DNA of 32,281 nt from Bacillus sp. AFS073361 (GTDB lineage: Bacteria; Bacillota; Bacilli; Bacillales; Cytobacillaceae), in the NCBI RefSeq assembly GCF_002567005.1, contig NZ_NUZU01000223.1, positions 10,222 to 42,502 on the forward strand. Direction: 5' to 3'. This document shows positions 22,835 through 31,492 of the stretch, one piece after another. The notes under the pieces are model-generated. The model was not told the origin of the DNA. It searched no databases and saw nothing but the letters and a program-made list of their open reading frames with translations. Position numbers and translations under genes: made by a program. How positions within the stretch are numbered: the first letter of the stretch is position 1; each line of letters opens with the position of its first letter.

Positions 22835-25800
22835 TGGAAGAGACTGAGCGGTGTGTATTCGATACAACACAAAACTTTAGTATTACGTTTGGTGCTAATG
22901 ATTACGATGATGTAAGAATCGAGAGCCAAACACTGGATTTTGTACTTATTCGTAAGAAGTTAGGAGATCCTTTTAAACTTGAGGTCTTTGAAGGTGAGGT
23001 TTACCACAATTATATTCGAACAAAGGGTGTAGTTCAGCTAGAACCAGGAGACCAGCTTTTTTTTGAAGGAATGATGATGAGGCTTGGCCAGGATGAACTT
23101 GAAATTCTCGGAGCAGAATCAATCATCGGAACTAAATTAATTCGTTTATTTGACATTGACCAGAAATTCGGCAGTCATTACCCTGATTATCATCGTTCAC
23201 CAAGGATTATCTACCGTGAGCCTGAGGAAAAACAAAAAATTGCTAACCCCTCTAATAAGCCTGGAAAACCGAGTGAACAACTGGCACGGGTGATCGTTCC
23301 GCCGCTGGTGATGATTGCAGCAATGATATTGGTTTCATTATTTATGTCAAATGGGTTTTATATCATCATTATGCTTGCCATGACAGTAACCACGGTCATT
23401 TTTTTCATCACATCCTATCTAAAAAGTTTGAAGAAATACAGTATGGATATTAAAGAGCGGGATACAAGCTACCGAGAGTACTTGAAACAAAAAACACAGC
23501 AATTATATCAGGTAAGTGAAGAGCAGCGGCATGCACTCCATTATCATTTTCCAGACGTGCAGCAGTTACGGGATATGGCCATGAAAGTGAATTCCCGCGT
23601 GTATGAAAAGACCAGCTTACATCATGACTTTCTTATGTATCGTCTTGGATTGGGCCGGATTGATTCGAGCTTCGAGATTGAGTTTAATATCGAGGAGTTT
23701 ACCCTTGTAAAGGATGAATTGGTAGATGCAGCCCGCCAGCTTCGAGCTCAGTACCTCACATTAGAGGAGGTCCCGGCAGCGACGTCACTTATAAACGGAC
23801 CTGTTGGATACATCGGGCAGCGTTCGCTCGTGCTTGAACAGCTACAAATGCTGGTGATGCAGACGTCTTTATTTCATAGTTACCATGATGTGCAGTTTGT
23901 CACGATCTTTCCGGAAGAAGAAAAGGGAAAATGGGAATGGATGCGCTGGCTCCCGCATGCTAGTTTACGAGAGCTAAACGTAAGGGGATTTGTTTATCAC
24001 GAAAGATCCCGTGATCAAGTGCTTAACTCACTTTATCAGATCTTAAAAGCGCGCAAGCTCGCGATTAGTGAGAAAAGTAATAAGAGTGAAAAAATGCATT
24101 TTACTCCTCACTTTGTGGTGCTGATCACAGATGAAAAGATGATCTTGGATCATTCTGTGATGGAATATTTTAATGAAGACCCAAGTGAATTAGGCGTTTC
24201 ACTTGTGTTCGTCCAAGATGTTATGCAGTCTCTTCCTGAACATGTGAAAACGGTCATTGATATTCGTGATGCCTCAACTGGAGTGATGATTCTTGAGAAG
24301 GGTGAATTGGTCAATCGGAGATTCGCACCGGATCAATTTCCGGAAGATTTTAATAAAGAAGATTTCTCTCGCGCGCTGGCATCGCTTAATCATCTGCAAA
24401 GTCTAAAGAATTCAATACCAGAAAGCGTGACTTTTCTCGAAATGTACGGTGTAGAGAAAGTGGAGGAGCTCGGTATTGAATGGCGTTGGCCTAAAAATGA
24501 AACCTATAAAAGCTTGGCTGTTCCACTAGGATTGCGGGGGAAAGAAGATCTTGTCAATTTGAACCTCCATGAAAAAGCACATGGACCGCATGGTTTAATC
24601 GCGGGAACAACGGGTTCTGGGAAATCAGAAATCATTCAGTCGTATATTCTTTCGCTTGCGGTAAACTTTCATCCGCATGAAGCTGCGTTTTTGCTCATTG
24701 ATTACAAAGGCGGAGGAATGGCCAATTTATTTAAAGATCTCCCGCATTTATTAGGAACGATTACAAATTTAGACGGTACGCAATCGATGCGTGCACTTGC
24801 TTCGATTAAAGCAGAATTACAAAAGCGCCAGCGTGTATTTGGCGAGCATGATGTCAACCACATTAATCAATATCAAAAGCTCTATAAATCAGGTGAGGCA
24901 AGTGAACCAATGCCCCATTTATTCTTAATCTCAGATGAATTCGCCGAACTCAAATCCGAGCAGCCTGAATTCATGAAAGAACTGGTTTCCACAGCCCGTA
25001 TTGGCCGCTCACTTGGAATTCATTTGATTCTGGCTACCCAGAAACCCAGTGGTGTTGTGGATGACCAAATATGGTCCAACTCTAAATTTAAACTTGCACT
25101 CAAAGTACAAAACGCCAGTGATTCGATGGAAATCTTAAAAACGCCGGATGCTGCGAATATTACACTGCCTGGCCGTTCTTATTTACAAGTAGGGAACAAT
25201 GAAATCTATGAACTTTTTCAAAGTGCGTGGAGCGGTGCCGATTATATCCCGAATAAAAATGAACAAGACTTACTGGATACGACCATTTATGCCATTAATG
25301 AGCTTGGACAATACGACATCCTCTCGGATGACTTAAGTGGTCTATCGAATAAGAAGGAGATAACAAAGGTTCCAACCGAACTGGATGCAGTTGTGGATTA
25401 TATCCATGCCTATGCAGCGGAAAATCGTATCGCGGATCTGCCTAGACCATGGCTGCCGCCGTTAGAAGAGCGGATTTTCCTTTCTGATTTTGCTGAGAGG
25501 AACTACAAAGAGGCATGGTATGGAGATAAGAAACCGTTGGAGGTGACCTTTGGCTTTGTAGATCTCCCGGAAATGCAGGCCCAAAAACCACTTACCTTAA
25601 ATCTTACAAAGGATGGTCATATGGCTGTCTTTTCTAGTCCAGGGTATGGGAAGTCGACCTTTTTGCAAACTGTGGCCATGAATATTGCTAGACAACATAG
25701 TCCTAAACGAGTCCACTTTTATTTGATTGATCTCGGAACAAATGGGCTGCTGCCATTGAGGGAACTTCCGCATACAGCAGACACGATTATGGGGGATGAA

Positions 25801-26031
25801 GAGATAAAGTTAGGAAAGCTTTTCCGCCGCCTGCAGCAGGAATTGAAAGAACGCAAGCAACGATTAAGTAAATTAGGTGTCGCTAATATTCAAATGTATG
25901 AACAAGTCAGTGGTGAAGAGGTTCCGGTTATTCTTTTAATTATTGATACGTCGATTCCATTAATGATGCTGCCTATCGAGATGATTTTGAAAAAATGGCT
26001 GCGCAGATTGCCAGGGAAGGTGTTAGTGTAG
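22825..26031 (+). CDS. essC: EssC fragment 2: second FHA-like domain, membrane helices, ATPase D1 and most of D2
   Basis: This 1068-aa open frame holds most of the secretion motor. Two membrane helices lie at about residues 150-198. D1 has a complete Walker A GTTGSGKS (594-601) and a Walker B LFLISDEF near 700; the surrounding sequence (NLHEKAHGPHGLIAGTTGSG, and QKPSGVVDDQIWSNSKFKLA) is nearly identical in kind to S. aureus EssC. D2 has Walker A SSPGYGKST near 937-945. The ATG at 22825 has no good ribosome binding site and lies mid-domain, so it is probably not a natural start. The last 28 or so residues, after LLIID, are out of frame. Confidence 0.75.
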   Translation: MYLMEETERCVFDTTQNFSITFGANDYDDVRIESQTLDFVLIRKKLGDPFKLEVFEGEVYHNYIRTKGVVQLEPGDQLFFEGMMMRLGQDELEILGAESIIGTKLIRLFDIDQKFGSHYPDYHRSPRIIYREPEEKQKIANPSNKPGKPSEQLARVIVPPLVMIAAMILVSLFMSNGFYIIIMLAMTVTTVIFFITSYLKSLKKYSMDIKERDTSYREYLKQKTQQLYQVSEEQRHALHYHFPDVQQLRDMAMKVNSRVYEKTSLHHDFLMYRLGLGRIDSSFEIEFNIEEFTLVKDELVDAARQLRAQYLTLEEVPAATSLINGPVGYIGQRSLVLEQLQMLVMQTSLFHSYHDVQFVTIFPEEEKGKWEWMRWLPHASLRELNVRGFVYHERSRDQVLNSLYQILKARKLAISEKSNKSEKMHFTPHFVVLITDEKMILDHSVMEYFNEDPSELGVSLVFVQDVMQSLPEHVKTVIDIRDASTGVMILEKGELVNRRFAPDQFPEDFNKEDFSRALASLNHLQSLKNSIPESVTFLEMYGVEKVEELGIEWRWPKNETYKSLAVPLGLRGKEDLVNLNLHEKAHGPHGLIAGTTGSGKSEIIQSYILSLAVNFHPHEAAFLLIDYKGGGMANLFKDLPHLLGTITNLDGTQSMRALASIKAELQKRQRVFGEHDVNHINQYQKLYKSGEASEPMPHLFLISDEFAELKSEQPEFMKELVSTARIGRSLGIHLILATQKPSGVVDDQIWSNSKFKLALKVQNASDSMEILKTPDAANITLPGRSYLQVGNNEIYELFQSAWSGADYIPNKNEQDLLDTTIYAINELGQYDILSDDLSGLSNKKEITKVPTELDAVVDYIHAYAAENRIADLPRPWLPPLEERIFLSDFAERNYKEAWYGDKKPLEVTFGFVDLPEMQAQKPLTLNLTKDGHMAVFSSPGYGKSTFLQTVAMNIARQHSPKRVHFYLIDLGTNGLLPLRELPHTADTIMGDEEIKLGKLFRRLQQELKERKQRLSKLGVANIQMYEQVSGEEVPVILLIIDTSIPLMMLPIEMILKKWLRRLPGKVLV

Positions 26032-27128
26032 GAATTCATATGGCTATTAGTGCGGGACGTCAGAGTGTGCTGAGAGCCCCTGTTCTTGCCAATATTAAAC
26101 ATCAAATCTCTTTATTTATGATTGATGGAATGGAGTCTCGTAATATTGTGGGAAGAACGGATTTACAAATTGAAGAAGTTCCTGGAAGAGGCTTGGTTAA
26201 ATTAGAACAGCCAACATTATTTCAAACGGCATTACCTGTCGAAGGTGACGACACGCTCTCGATTATTAATCGGATACAAGAAGAGAGTAAAGAGATGCGG
26301 AATGCCTGGCATGGGGAACTGCCATTACCAATTCCTATGGTTCCAGATGTTATTGAGTTTACTTCTTTTATTGAAAAACAAGAGACGAAAGCGATCGTAA
26401 ACAATGGCGGTATCCCGTTTGCTGTCGATTTTGAAAATGTAGAGCCAATGGAGTTATCTGTCATTGAAGATCAAAACACATTAATCTTAAGCGATCGCAT
26501 GGACGCTGTTGAACAAACATATCTAACACTGATTTCCAGTATCTCGATTAATCAGCACATTGATGTGGGATTAATCGATAATGTTTCTTCGAGATTTAGA
26601 GTTTATAAGGAAAATGTGAATCTTTACGCGGATCATGCAGAAACAATGGATGTCTTTGTAGAACGGCTCCAACAATTATTTGAAACCAGGGAAGATGCCT
26701 TCCGTCAAGTGCAAACAGCTACTAACGGACGGGCAACAAGGAATGATTTCCTTAAGGAAATTCGCCCAATGATTGTCTTTATCACGGATGTCTCATTCAT
26801 CATCGAATCGATGTCGTTTACGAGCCAATCGATGCTGGCTAATCTGATTGATACGGGTGCGAGAACAGGAATTTATTTTGTGATCGGAGCCGTCCATGGC
26901 GCATTAGAAAGACAATATGACGATATCGCCACAACAGTGAAGAAACAAAAGGCGGGAATATTAATTGGAAGAATTACGGATCAGAGCATCCTTGAGGTCT
27001 TGAGTCGTCCTTATAAAGAGCAAAACCTACTTCCTTATGAAGCTTACTACATTAGACAAGGCAAGGCAGAGAAAATCAAAATTGCGGCTCCATACGTAAA
27101 TAGAGAGGAAGTGAATGTCCATGTTTGA
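25995..27128 (+). CDS. essC: EssC fragment 3: end of ATPase D2 and D3
   Basis: This 377-aa open frame begins at an internal Met of the D2 domain (MAAQIAREGVSVGIHMAISAG) and runs to the normal C-terminus. D3 lacks a clear Walker A motif, as is usual for the third ATPase module of EssC. The extreme C-terminus, which in S. aureus varies with the effector set, ends APYVNREEVNVHV here. It overlaps the next gene by 14 bp. An ATG without a ribosome binding site makes independent translation doubtful. Confidence 0.75.
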   Translation: MAAQIAREGVSVGIHMAISAGRQSVLRAPVLANIKHQISLFMIDGMESRNIVGRTDLQIEEVPGRGLVKLEQPTLFQTALPVEGDDTLSIINRIQEESKEMRNAWHGELPLPIPMVPDVIEFTSFIEKQETKAIVNNGGIPFAVDFENVEPMELSVIEDQNTLILSDRMDAVEQTYLTLISSISINQHIDVGLIDNVSSRFRVYKENVNLYADHAETMDVFVERLQQLFETREDAFRQVQTATNGRATRNDFLKEIRPMIVFITDVSFIIESMSFTSQSMLANLIDTGARTGIYFVIGAVHGALERQYDDIATTVKKQKAGILIGRITDQSILEVLSRPYKEQNLLPYEAYYIRQGKAEKIKIAAPYVNREEVNVHV

Positions 27129-27525
27129 TTGGTTTAAAAGTGATACGGAGAAAAAAAGAGATGATTATTATGAGCTATATGAAAAGCTCAAGAGTGCCAT
27201 TTCGGAACACGATCATAAGGTTTCAGAAGCAAATCAAGCGTACAGTTCCTATCTAGGTACGATTCCGTATCTATCTCATTCAGATATACCTTCAAATGAT
27301 TTTGAAACCAGCAGGGAAGATGTAACGGAAAAGTTAAAACAGTATTTTCAAGCAGATCAAGAAAAGCGGAGTTCACTGGTTTCAGCGAAAAATAAGGCAT
27401 ATGAACGATATGTTCATTATAAGGATTTGGCCATTAAAGAGGCGGAAGCGGAAAGAGTAAAAAGAGAAAAGGAATTGAAAGAGCTACAGGAGAGATTGGA
27501 GCGATTGATCAGTGGGGACCGTTAG
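27115..27525 (+). CDS. coiled-coil protein, DUF5082/YwqH-like, of the effector module
   Basis: This 136-aa, highly charged and helical protein starts SMFDWFKSDTEKKRDDYYEL and ends in a basic/acidic coiled coil (EAEAERVKREKELKELQERL). There is no signal or membrane segment. It resembles the YwqH (DUF5082) proteins that open LXG-toxin operons in Bacillus, where small helical partners bind the toxin for delivery. AGAGAGGAA lies a few bases before the ATG at 27115; an in-frame ATG at 27121 is a less well-spaced alternative. It overlaps the end of essC and the start of the next gene, so it is coupled to both. Confidence 0.65.
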   Translation: MSMFDWFKSDTEKKRDDYYELYEKLKSAISEHDHKVSEANQAYSSYLGTIPYLSHSDIPSNDFETSREDVTEKLKQYFQADQEKRSSLVSAKNKAYERYVHYKDLAIKEAEAERVKREKELKELQERLERLISGDR

Positions 27526-27811
27526 AATTGATGGGGATAAGGTAAATGAAGCGAAGGCTGCGGCAAAGGCGTTAGAGCAATCGATTGAACAAACCTATGA
27601 ATCTTGTGAACAACTAATTTCTTACCTGCATTCGGCTAAATGGAGCGGGAAATCTAGAGATTCATTCTTAAGTTATCTAGAAATCATTCAGAAATATCAT
27701 CATGACCTAAAATCTGCCGTCAAAAAACAAACAACAGCGTTAAACAACCTTGATGGCTACTTCGATGATTTCCTTCAAGACGGCTCAGTAAGGGAAGTGA
27801 GGAATTTATGA
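27512..27811 (+). CDS. WXG100-like protein of the effector module
   Basis: This 99-aa helical-hairpin protein has a Trp-Ser-Gly turn in SAKWSGKSRDSFLSYLE between two helices, the WXG100 layout. It begins with GTG (VRIDGDKVNEAKAAAKALEQ follows), 14 bp inside the end of the preceding gene, with GGAG ten bases upstream. It is distinct from esxA and is probably an effector-dedicated partner. Its stop overlaps the next start (ATGA). Confidence 0.75.
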   Translation: MGTVRIDGDKVNEAKAAAKALEQSIEQTYESCEQLISYLHSAKWSGKSRDSFLSYLEIIQKYHHDLKSAVKKQTTALNNLDGYFDDFLQDGSVREVRNL

Positions 27812-28518
27812 TGGAACGGTCAACAGATACGTTTTCGGTGGCTGAATTATACCTATTAGCGGCAGCTTTTGGTGGGAATGTTCTTTTTGGCTTGCCTGAG
27901 AAAGAAGTATACCAATTAAAAGGCGAAGAAGTCTTTAAAGAGGCTCATAACCGGCTGATTGAGAAGAAAATCATTACACCCGCTGGAAAGATCACAAAGT
28001 CTGGGGCGCTAGTCATCCAAACCCTTGAATTTTATCATCAAAGCCAGAAATACGTTCGTATCAATAATCTTCTCTTTGCCTTCCGTGAACGTGAAAGAGA
28101 TGAGGTTATTGTGCTGGTAGAGTTGGAGAGACAAGGGTCTTATCAGTTACGTATCACCTCTAAAGCAACACTTCTAAAAATGTTAAGTGAACAATTTCCG
28201 GTGATGGTAAGAGAACCGGTTGAAATGGAAAAAGCGTTCCTAAAAAAAGAATTATCCAATCAGGAAAGACGCGAGACAGAGTGTTTTGAGCCGGAAGAGA
28301 TGTTTATGAATATAGAATTCTTTCATCTTAAGGAGGAACATAAAGACCGATTTAATTGGCACTATTATCAGCAGTGGCTCATTTTTACGAAAGACGAAAA
28401 GTTAATCATGGTCGATACGGTAAATAAAAAATATTACCATGCTAGTCAATATTGGTTTTTGAAGGTCCTATTTGACGAAATGGATTTCCCTTATAAGGAG
28501 GAGAAGTCATATGCTTAA
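27808..28518 (+). CDS. DUF5081-like T7SS accessory protein
   Basis: This 236-aa soluble protein has an N-terminal winged-helix-like part (FSVAELYLLAAAFGGNVLFG, then GALVIQTLEFYHQSQKY) and an alpha/beta remainder. There is no signal peptide or membrane helix. I recognise it as similar to DUF5081 proteins near T7SS effectors in Bacillaceae. The size and fold type are reminiscent of mycobacterial EspG chaperones; that comparison is an inference only. Four-base overlap with the preceding gene indicates coupling. Confidence 0.6.
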   Translation: MMERSTDTFSVAELYLLAAAFGGNVLFGLPEKEVYQLKGEEVFKEAHNRLIEKKIITPAGKITKSGALVIQTLEFYHQSQKYVRINNLLFAFRERERDEVIVLVELERQGSYQLRITSKATLLKMLSEQFPVMVREPVEMEKAFLKKELSNQERRETECFEPEEMFMNIEFFHLKEEHKDRFNWHYYQQWLIFTKDEKLIMVDTVNKKYYHASQYWFLKVLFDEMDFPYKEEKSYA

Positions 28519-28837
28519 AGCTGATGGGGGCGGTTCTAGCCTGCTCATCAATGTAAATCCTGATGAGATGACAACAATTTTCACCTTTTTACAAGCAATT
28601 ATTACGGAACTAGAGACTAATGCTGCCCCGAATATTGAAAAGCTCGGAAGTCTTGATTATTACACAGAAGGAAAAGCAAAAAAAGCCATGGAAGTATATG
28701 CGGAGGCGAATCAGAAGGTAATGGATTTATATGACAATTACTCCCGAGCGGCTGCGTTGGTGATTGATATCCTAAATACGATGATGCAGGCAGACGAAGC
28801 GATTGCTGAGCAAATCATTGCGAAACTGGGGGTATAA
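28511..28837 (+). CDS. small helical LXG-associated protein (DUF5344/YwqI-like)
   Basis: This 108-aa helical protein starts MLKADGGGSSLLINVNPDEM and continues as two helices around a turn LGSLDYYTEGKAKKAM. At the turn, Tyr and Gly stand where WXG proteins have Trp and Gly. The spacing of LET, IE, LD and the second helix resembles B. subtilis YwqI. Such proteins bind the N-terminus of T7SS toxins. The ATG at 28511 follows AAGGAGGAGA and is chosen over the in-frame ATG at 28472, which lies inside the preceding gene. The toxin gene starts four bases after its stop. Confidence 0.65.
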   Translation: MLKADGGGSSLLINVNPDEMTTIFTFLQAIITELETNAAPNIEKLGSLDYYTEGKAKKAMEVYAEANQKVMDLYDNYSRAAALVIDILNTMMQADEAIAEQIIAKLGV

Positions 28838-28841
28838 TTGA

Positions 28842-30749
28842 ATGGATGTAAAATATATCCCATCAGACTGGGAAAAGATGAAAGACGGCATTGGCGATTT
28901 AATTGGCCTTGGCCGCTGGGGCAAAGGCATGATTGATACCCTAAAGGATCTAAGTGATAATTTAGAGGATGCTGAGTCTGATATCGCGAACTATGATAGT
29001 GACGGGGTCATAACCTTTCATCACACCAGTCAAAAAAGCAAGTACCAGGGATTATTTGAAGACTTCGAGATTTTACATAACTTTACCGGGAAGGTCGGAG
29101 AGATTGTTGACCGCACAATTGATCAGCCTTTCTATGAAGATATGGATGCCTTTGTCGAGGCGATGCGGGATTTAACGATTTCCAGCTATACGACGACGAA
29201 TCGAGTCGGGGCGACAGAGACTCAGTATGTCTATGCAGGTTACGGTTACGGTCCTGCTCAATCGTTGGAAGTTCCTAAAACGGAAGTAAGCTTGGATGAC
29301 TTGTTTAGTGGAGATAATTATTATGCAGAACAAATGAAACTTGAATACGATGCCTGGAAAGAACTTAATCCAGACCAGGATTTCTCGCAAGAAGAATATC
29401 AACAAGGTGTTCTAAATACGCGTGCCTTTGAGTATGAATCGATTCGTAACCAACAAGAAGACAAGGAATTTTGGGTTCAAATCGGGGCGTTGGCCGTTAT
29501 TGTGGGGGCGACGATTATTTGTCCTCCAGCCGGCTTGGCATTAGGGGCTGCTTATGGGGCGCTGGAATTGAGTACAGCTGTGTCAGGTAAGGACTGGGTG
29601 TCAGGTCGGGAGCTGGGGACAGGGGAGCGCTGGTTTCGTGGACTGTTAGCTCCATTGGATATTGTTCCTGGTGTGAGTGGGTTAACAAAATTCTCAAGCA
29701 CGGTCCGTCTTGCCCATCTAGGGGAGAATATCGGAACAATCGGATTGCGGACAGGAGTTAAAGAGAGTATCCAGCAAGGCATGAATCATATCGATAACAT
29801 GGTAAAAACCGCTGGCCAGCAATCGGTCACACGTTTGAAGAGTGCGTCATCGGCAATAATAGATACAACCAATGTGGTGAAAAATAAACTGGCAAAAGAT
29901 ACACTGGAAGCAGGAAGGTTAGTAGATTCTGCTATAACAAAGGCGAAAAACATTACCCCGTCGCGGCGGATGGGCTTGTCAATTGGCGATGCTGGCGATG
30001 TTGGAAAGGTTCGAATCCCTGTTGAGAATTCTCATGCGGTGGAGAATAAGCTGAAAGATGTATTGAGCCGGATTGATGGGGTTAATCTCGGTAAGAGTAG
30101 TCCTAAGGAAGCTATTAAAACTGTTGATACCTTATTAACAGAAACTACTTGTTCACAGGAAGATTTATATAAATATTTAAAGAATAATGATAGTTACTCT
30201 AATACAAACTATGCCGAGGAATATTTAAAAACTGGAAAATGGCCGGAAGATATACAAATACCTAAGAATCCAGGAGTTTTAAATGAGGACGGTTCAATCA
30301 AATGGTCTGAGGTTCCAAATGGAGGCTATGTACTTGATGCTGATGGGAATGCAATTAAAGAAGTATATGTGCCCAAACCTGCTGAAACCCTTGATAGATA
30401 TGGACCTGCAAATGGCAGATACACTTCACCTGTACCAGAAGGTACTCCATTCACTTATGACCAAAGATCATTACCATATTTAGAAGACCTCTCAAAATAT
30501 CATCAATATGAAGTAACGGGCGATTTTTCAAAGCTAGAGGAATATGTTGCTAAGTGTAACAATCCTCAACTGAAATTAAAAATAGAAGCTCAGGTACTAA
30601 GATATTATAATGGGGATTACAGTAAATTAGTTACACATCAAGGGGGAATTGCAGAAGGTTTTGGGTCGTCAGGTGGAGGAATACAATATGAACTTCCATT
30701 ACCTGTAGGATGGTTAGAAGAATTGGGACTGTTAAAGGAAGTTAAGTGA
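28842..30749 (+). CDS. T7SS-type toxin with C-terminal TNT (NAD+ glycohydrolase) domain
   Basis: This 635-aa polymorphic toxin is inferred to leave the cell through the T7SS and destroy NAD+ in rivals. Residues 1-205 are a helical delivery domain. A glycine/alanine-rich hydrophobic stretch at about 211-243 (IGALAVIVGATIICPPAGLA) may help membrane passage. Pre-toxin TG-like motifs (SGRELGTGERW) follow near 253. A linker to about residue 470 leads to the TNT domain: DRYG (518-521), GTPF, RSLPY with Arg542, and FGSSGGGIQY with Gln615, the counterpart of the essential glutamine of mycobacterial CpnT. Between the strand YEV (about 556) and GGIAEGFG there is an extra segment of about 31 residues bounded by GDFSKL (560-565) and GDYSKL (591-596). 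There is no classical LXG N-terminus. Two immunity-like genes follow. Confidence 0.82.
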   Translation: MDVKYIPSDWEKMKDGIGDLIGLGRWGKGMIDTLKDLSDNLEDAESDIANYDSDGVITFHHTSQKSKYQGLFEDFEILHNFTGKVGEIVDRTIDQPFYEDMDAFVEAMRDLTISSYTTTNRVGATETQYVYAGYGYGPAQSLEVPKTEVSLDDLFSGDNYYAEQMKLEYDAWKELNPDQDFSQEEYQQGVLNTRAFEYESIRNQQEDKEFWVQIGALAVIVGATIICPPAGLALGAAYGALELSTAVSGKDWVSGRELGTGERWFRGLLAPLDIVPGVSGLTKFSSTVRLAHLGENIGTIGLRTGVKESIQQGMNHIDNMVKTAGQQSVTRLKSASSAIIDTTNVVKNKLAKDTLEAGRLVDSAITKAKNITPSRRMGLSIGDAGDVGKVRIPVENSHAVENKLKDVLSRIDGVNLGKSSPKEAIKTVDTLLTETTCSQEDLYKYLKNNDSYSNTNYAEEYLKTGKWPEDIQIPKNPGVLNEDGSIKWSEVPNGGYVLDADGNAIKEVYVPKPAETLDRYGPANGRYTSPVPEGTPFTYDQRSLPYLEDLSKYHQYEVTGDFSKLEEYVAKCNNPQLKLKIEAQVLRYYNGDYSKLVTHQGGIAEGFGSSGGGIQYELPLPVGWLEELGLLKEVK

Positions 30750-30847
30750 TACTAATTTAAGGTAAGGAATCCATTGCTATAGTAATTACTAATAATTTAT
30801 AAACTATAATTTAACTAACCTTAAAGTTATCCTAAGGAGGACATGAT

Positions 30848-31093
30848 ATGACGAATGAAGAAGCAAAGGAAATAATAAAAAATGAAGGGCTGCAACGTTT
30901 TAATTGGTATAATGATCATCCTTTAAGAGAAAATGAAGTAGGGATAAGTGGTAATAATAATAATTGGGAAGTATATGTAACCGATGAGAGAGCTAGTGTT
31001 GTCCAAGGTTCCATAACTGTATTTGATAATGAAAGTGATGCGCTTGAAAATTTTATTAAAAGATTGAGAACGGAAAAAATATTGTTTCAATAA
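30848..31093 (+). CDS. Imm59-like immunity protein, copy 1
   Basis: This 81-aa cytoplasmic protein starts TNEEAKEIIKNEGLQRFNWY and has the motif WEVYVTDERASV, then FDNESDALENFIKRLR. I recall this pattern from Imm59-family immunity proteins. AAGGAGG lies seven bases before the ATG. It lies 98 bp after the toxin and is lower in GC, as is common for immunity genes gained by transfer. It probably protects the producer from the TNT toxin. Confidence 0.65.
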   Translation: MTNEEAKEIIKNEGLQRFNWYNDHPLRENEVGISGNNNNWEVYVTDERASVVQGSITVFDNESDALENFIKRLRTEKILFQ

Positions 31094-31125
31094 ATTTATT
31101 ATTCTTTTTTTATAGGGGTTAAAAA

Positions 31126-31374
31126 GTGACTAATGAAGAATACGAAAAAAGAGTCGAAAAAGAAAACATAAATTTAAATGAATTGCAAATTGTTATAGGT
31201 ATGGTTTCAAATGTACCTTATACAATAGGATGTTTTAGAGAAGGGGATTTTTGGGAAATATATATGATAGGTGAACGACAAGATTTGGATATCGTTCAAC
31301 GAGGATCAGAAGAAGAAATATTTGATTTAATGTATAGTATTACAGAAAGTAGAAGGAAACGTAGTCTAATATAA
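31126..31374 (+). CDS. Imm59-like immunity protein, diverged copy 2
   Basis: This 82-aa protein begins with GTG, preceded by AGGGG at 31114-31118. It shares the start TNEEYEKRVEKENIN and a FWEIYMIGERQDL motif with the gene before, followed by a similar helix (EEEIFDLMYSI), so it is a diverged paralogue. It may cover a variant toxin or be a retained orphan immunity gene. Confidence 0.6.
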   Translation: MTNEEYEKRVEKENINLNELQIVIGMVSNVPYTIGCFREGDFWEIYMIGERQDLDIVQRGSEEEIFDLMYSITESRRKRSLI

Positions 31375-31401
31375 AAACATAATTTTAAGAGGCTATGGTT
31401 T

Positions 31402-31425
31402 TTCGTATCGTTTAGGAAGATACAA
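31402..31425. promoter_or_regulatory. degenerate match to the TATCGC palindrome family
   Basis: TTCGTATCG followed by GATACAAGA keeps the outer half-sites of the 13628/14439/14468 palindromes, but with a nine-base gap in place of a compact centre. It may be a weak site or chance. Confidence 0.25.
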
Positions 31426-31437
31426 GATATAAATCCA

Positions 31438-31471
31438 GGATTCAAAGTCAAATGAGCTTTGAATCCTTTTT
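31438..31471 (+). terminator. terminator after the toxin-immunity genes
   Basis: GGATTCAAAG pairs perfectly with CTTTGAATCC around a nine-base loop, followed by five T. Confidence 0.9.
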
Positions 31472-31492
31472 ATAATTTCAATGAGATAACTT

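Larger units (their letters stand above)
22592..27128 (+). pseudogene. essC: essC (T7SS FtsK/SpoIIIE ATPase) broken by two frameshifts
   Basis: Taken together, three consecutive open frames spell a complete EssC/YukB of about 1500 aa: forkhead-associated-like N-terminus, two membrane helices, then ATPase modules D1, D2 and D3. The first break lies at 22807-22834. Frame 1 ends in LMMMPSGCI-stop, while the next frame upstream of its first ATG reads DDAIRMYLMEE, which continues the fold. The second break is at about 25947-25950. Frame 2 runs out as TSIPLMML, while frame 3 extended upstream reads VDSINDAAYRDDFEKMAAQ, the expected sequence. Each is repaired by adding back a single base. Each break fits loss of one nucleotide; neither is in a long homopolymer. 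Either this strain's T7SS motor is broken, or the assembly has two indel errors. Confidence 0.8.
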
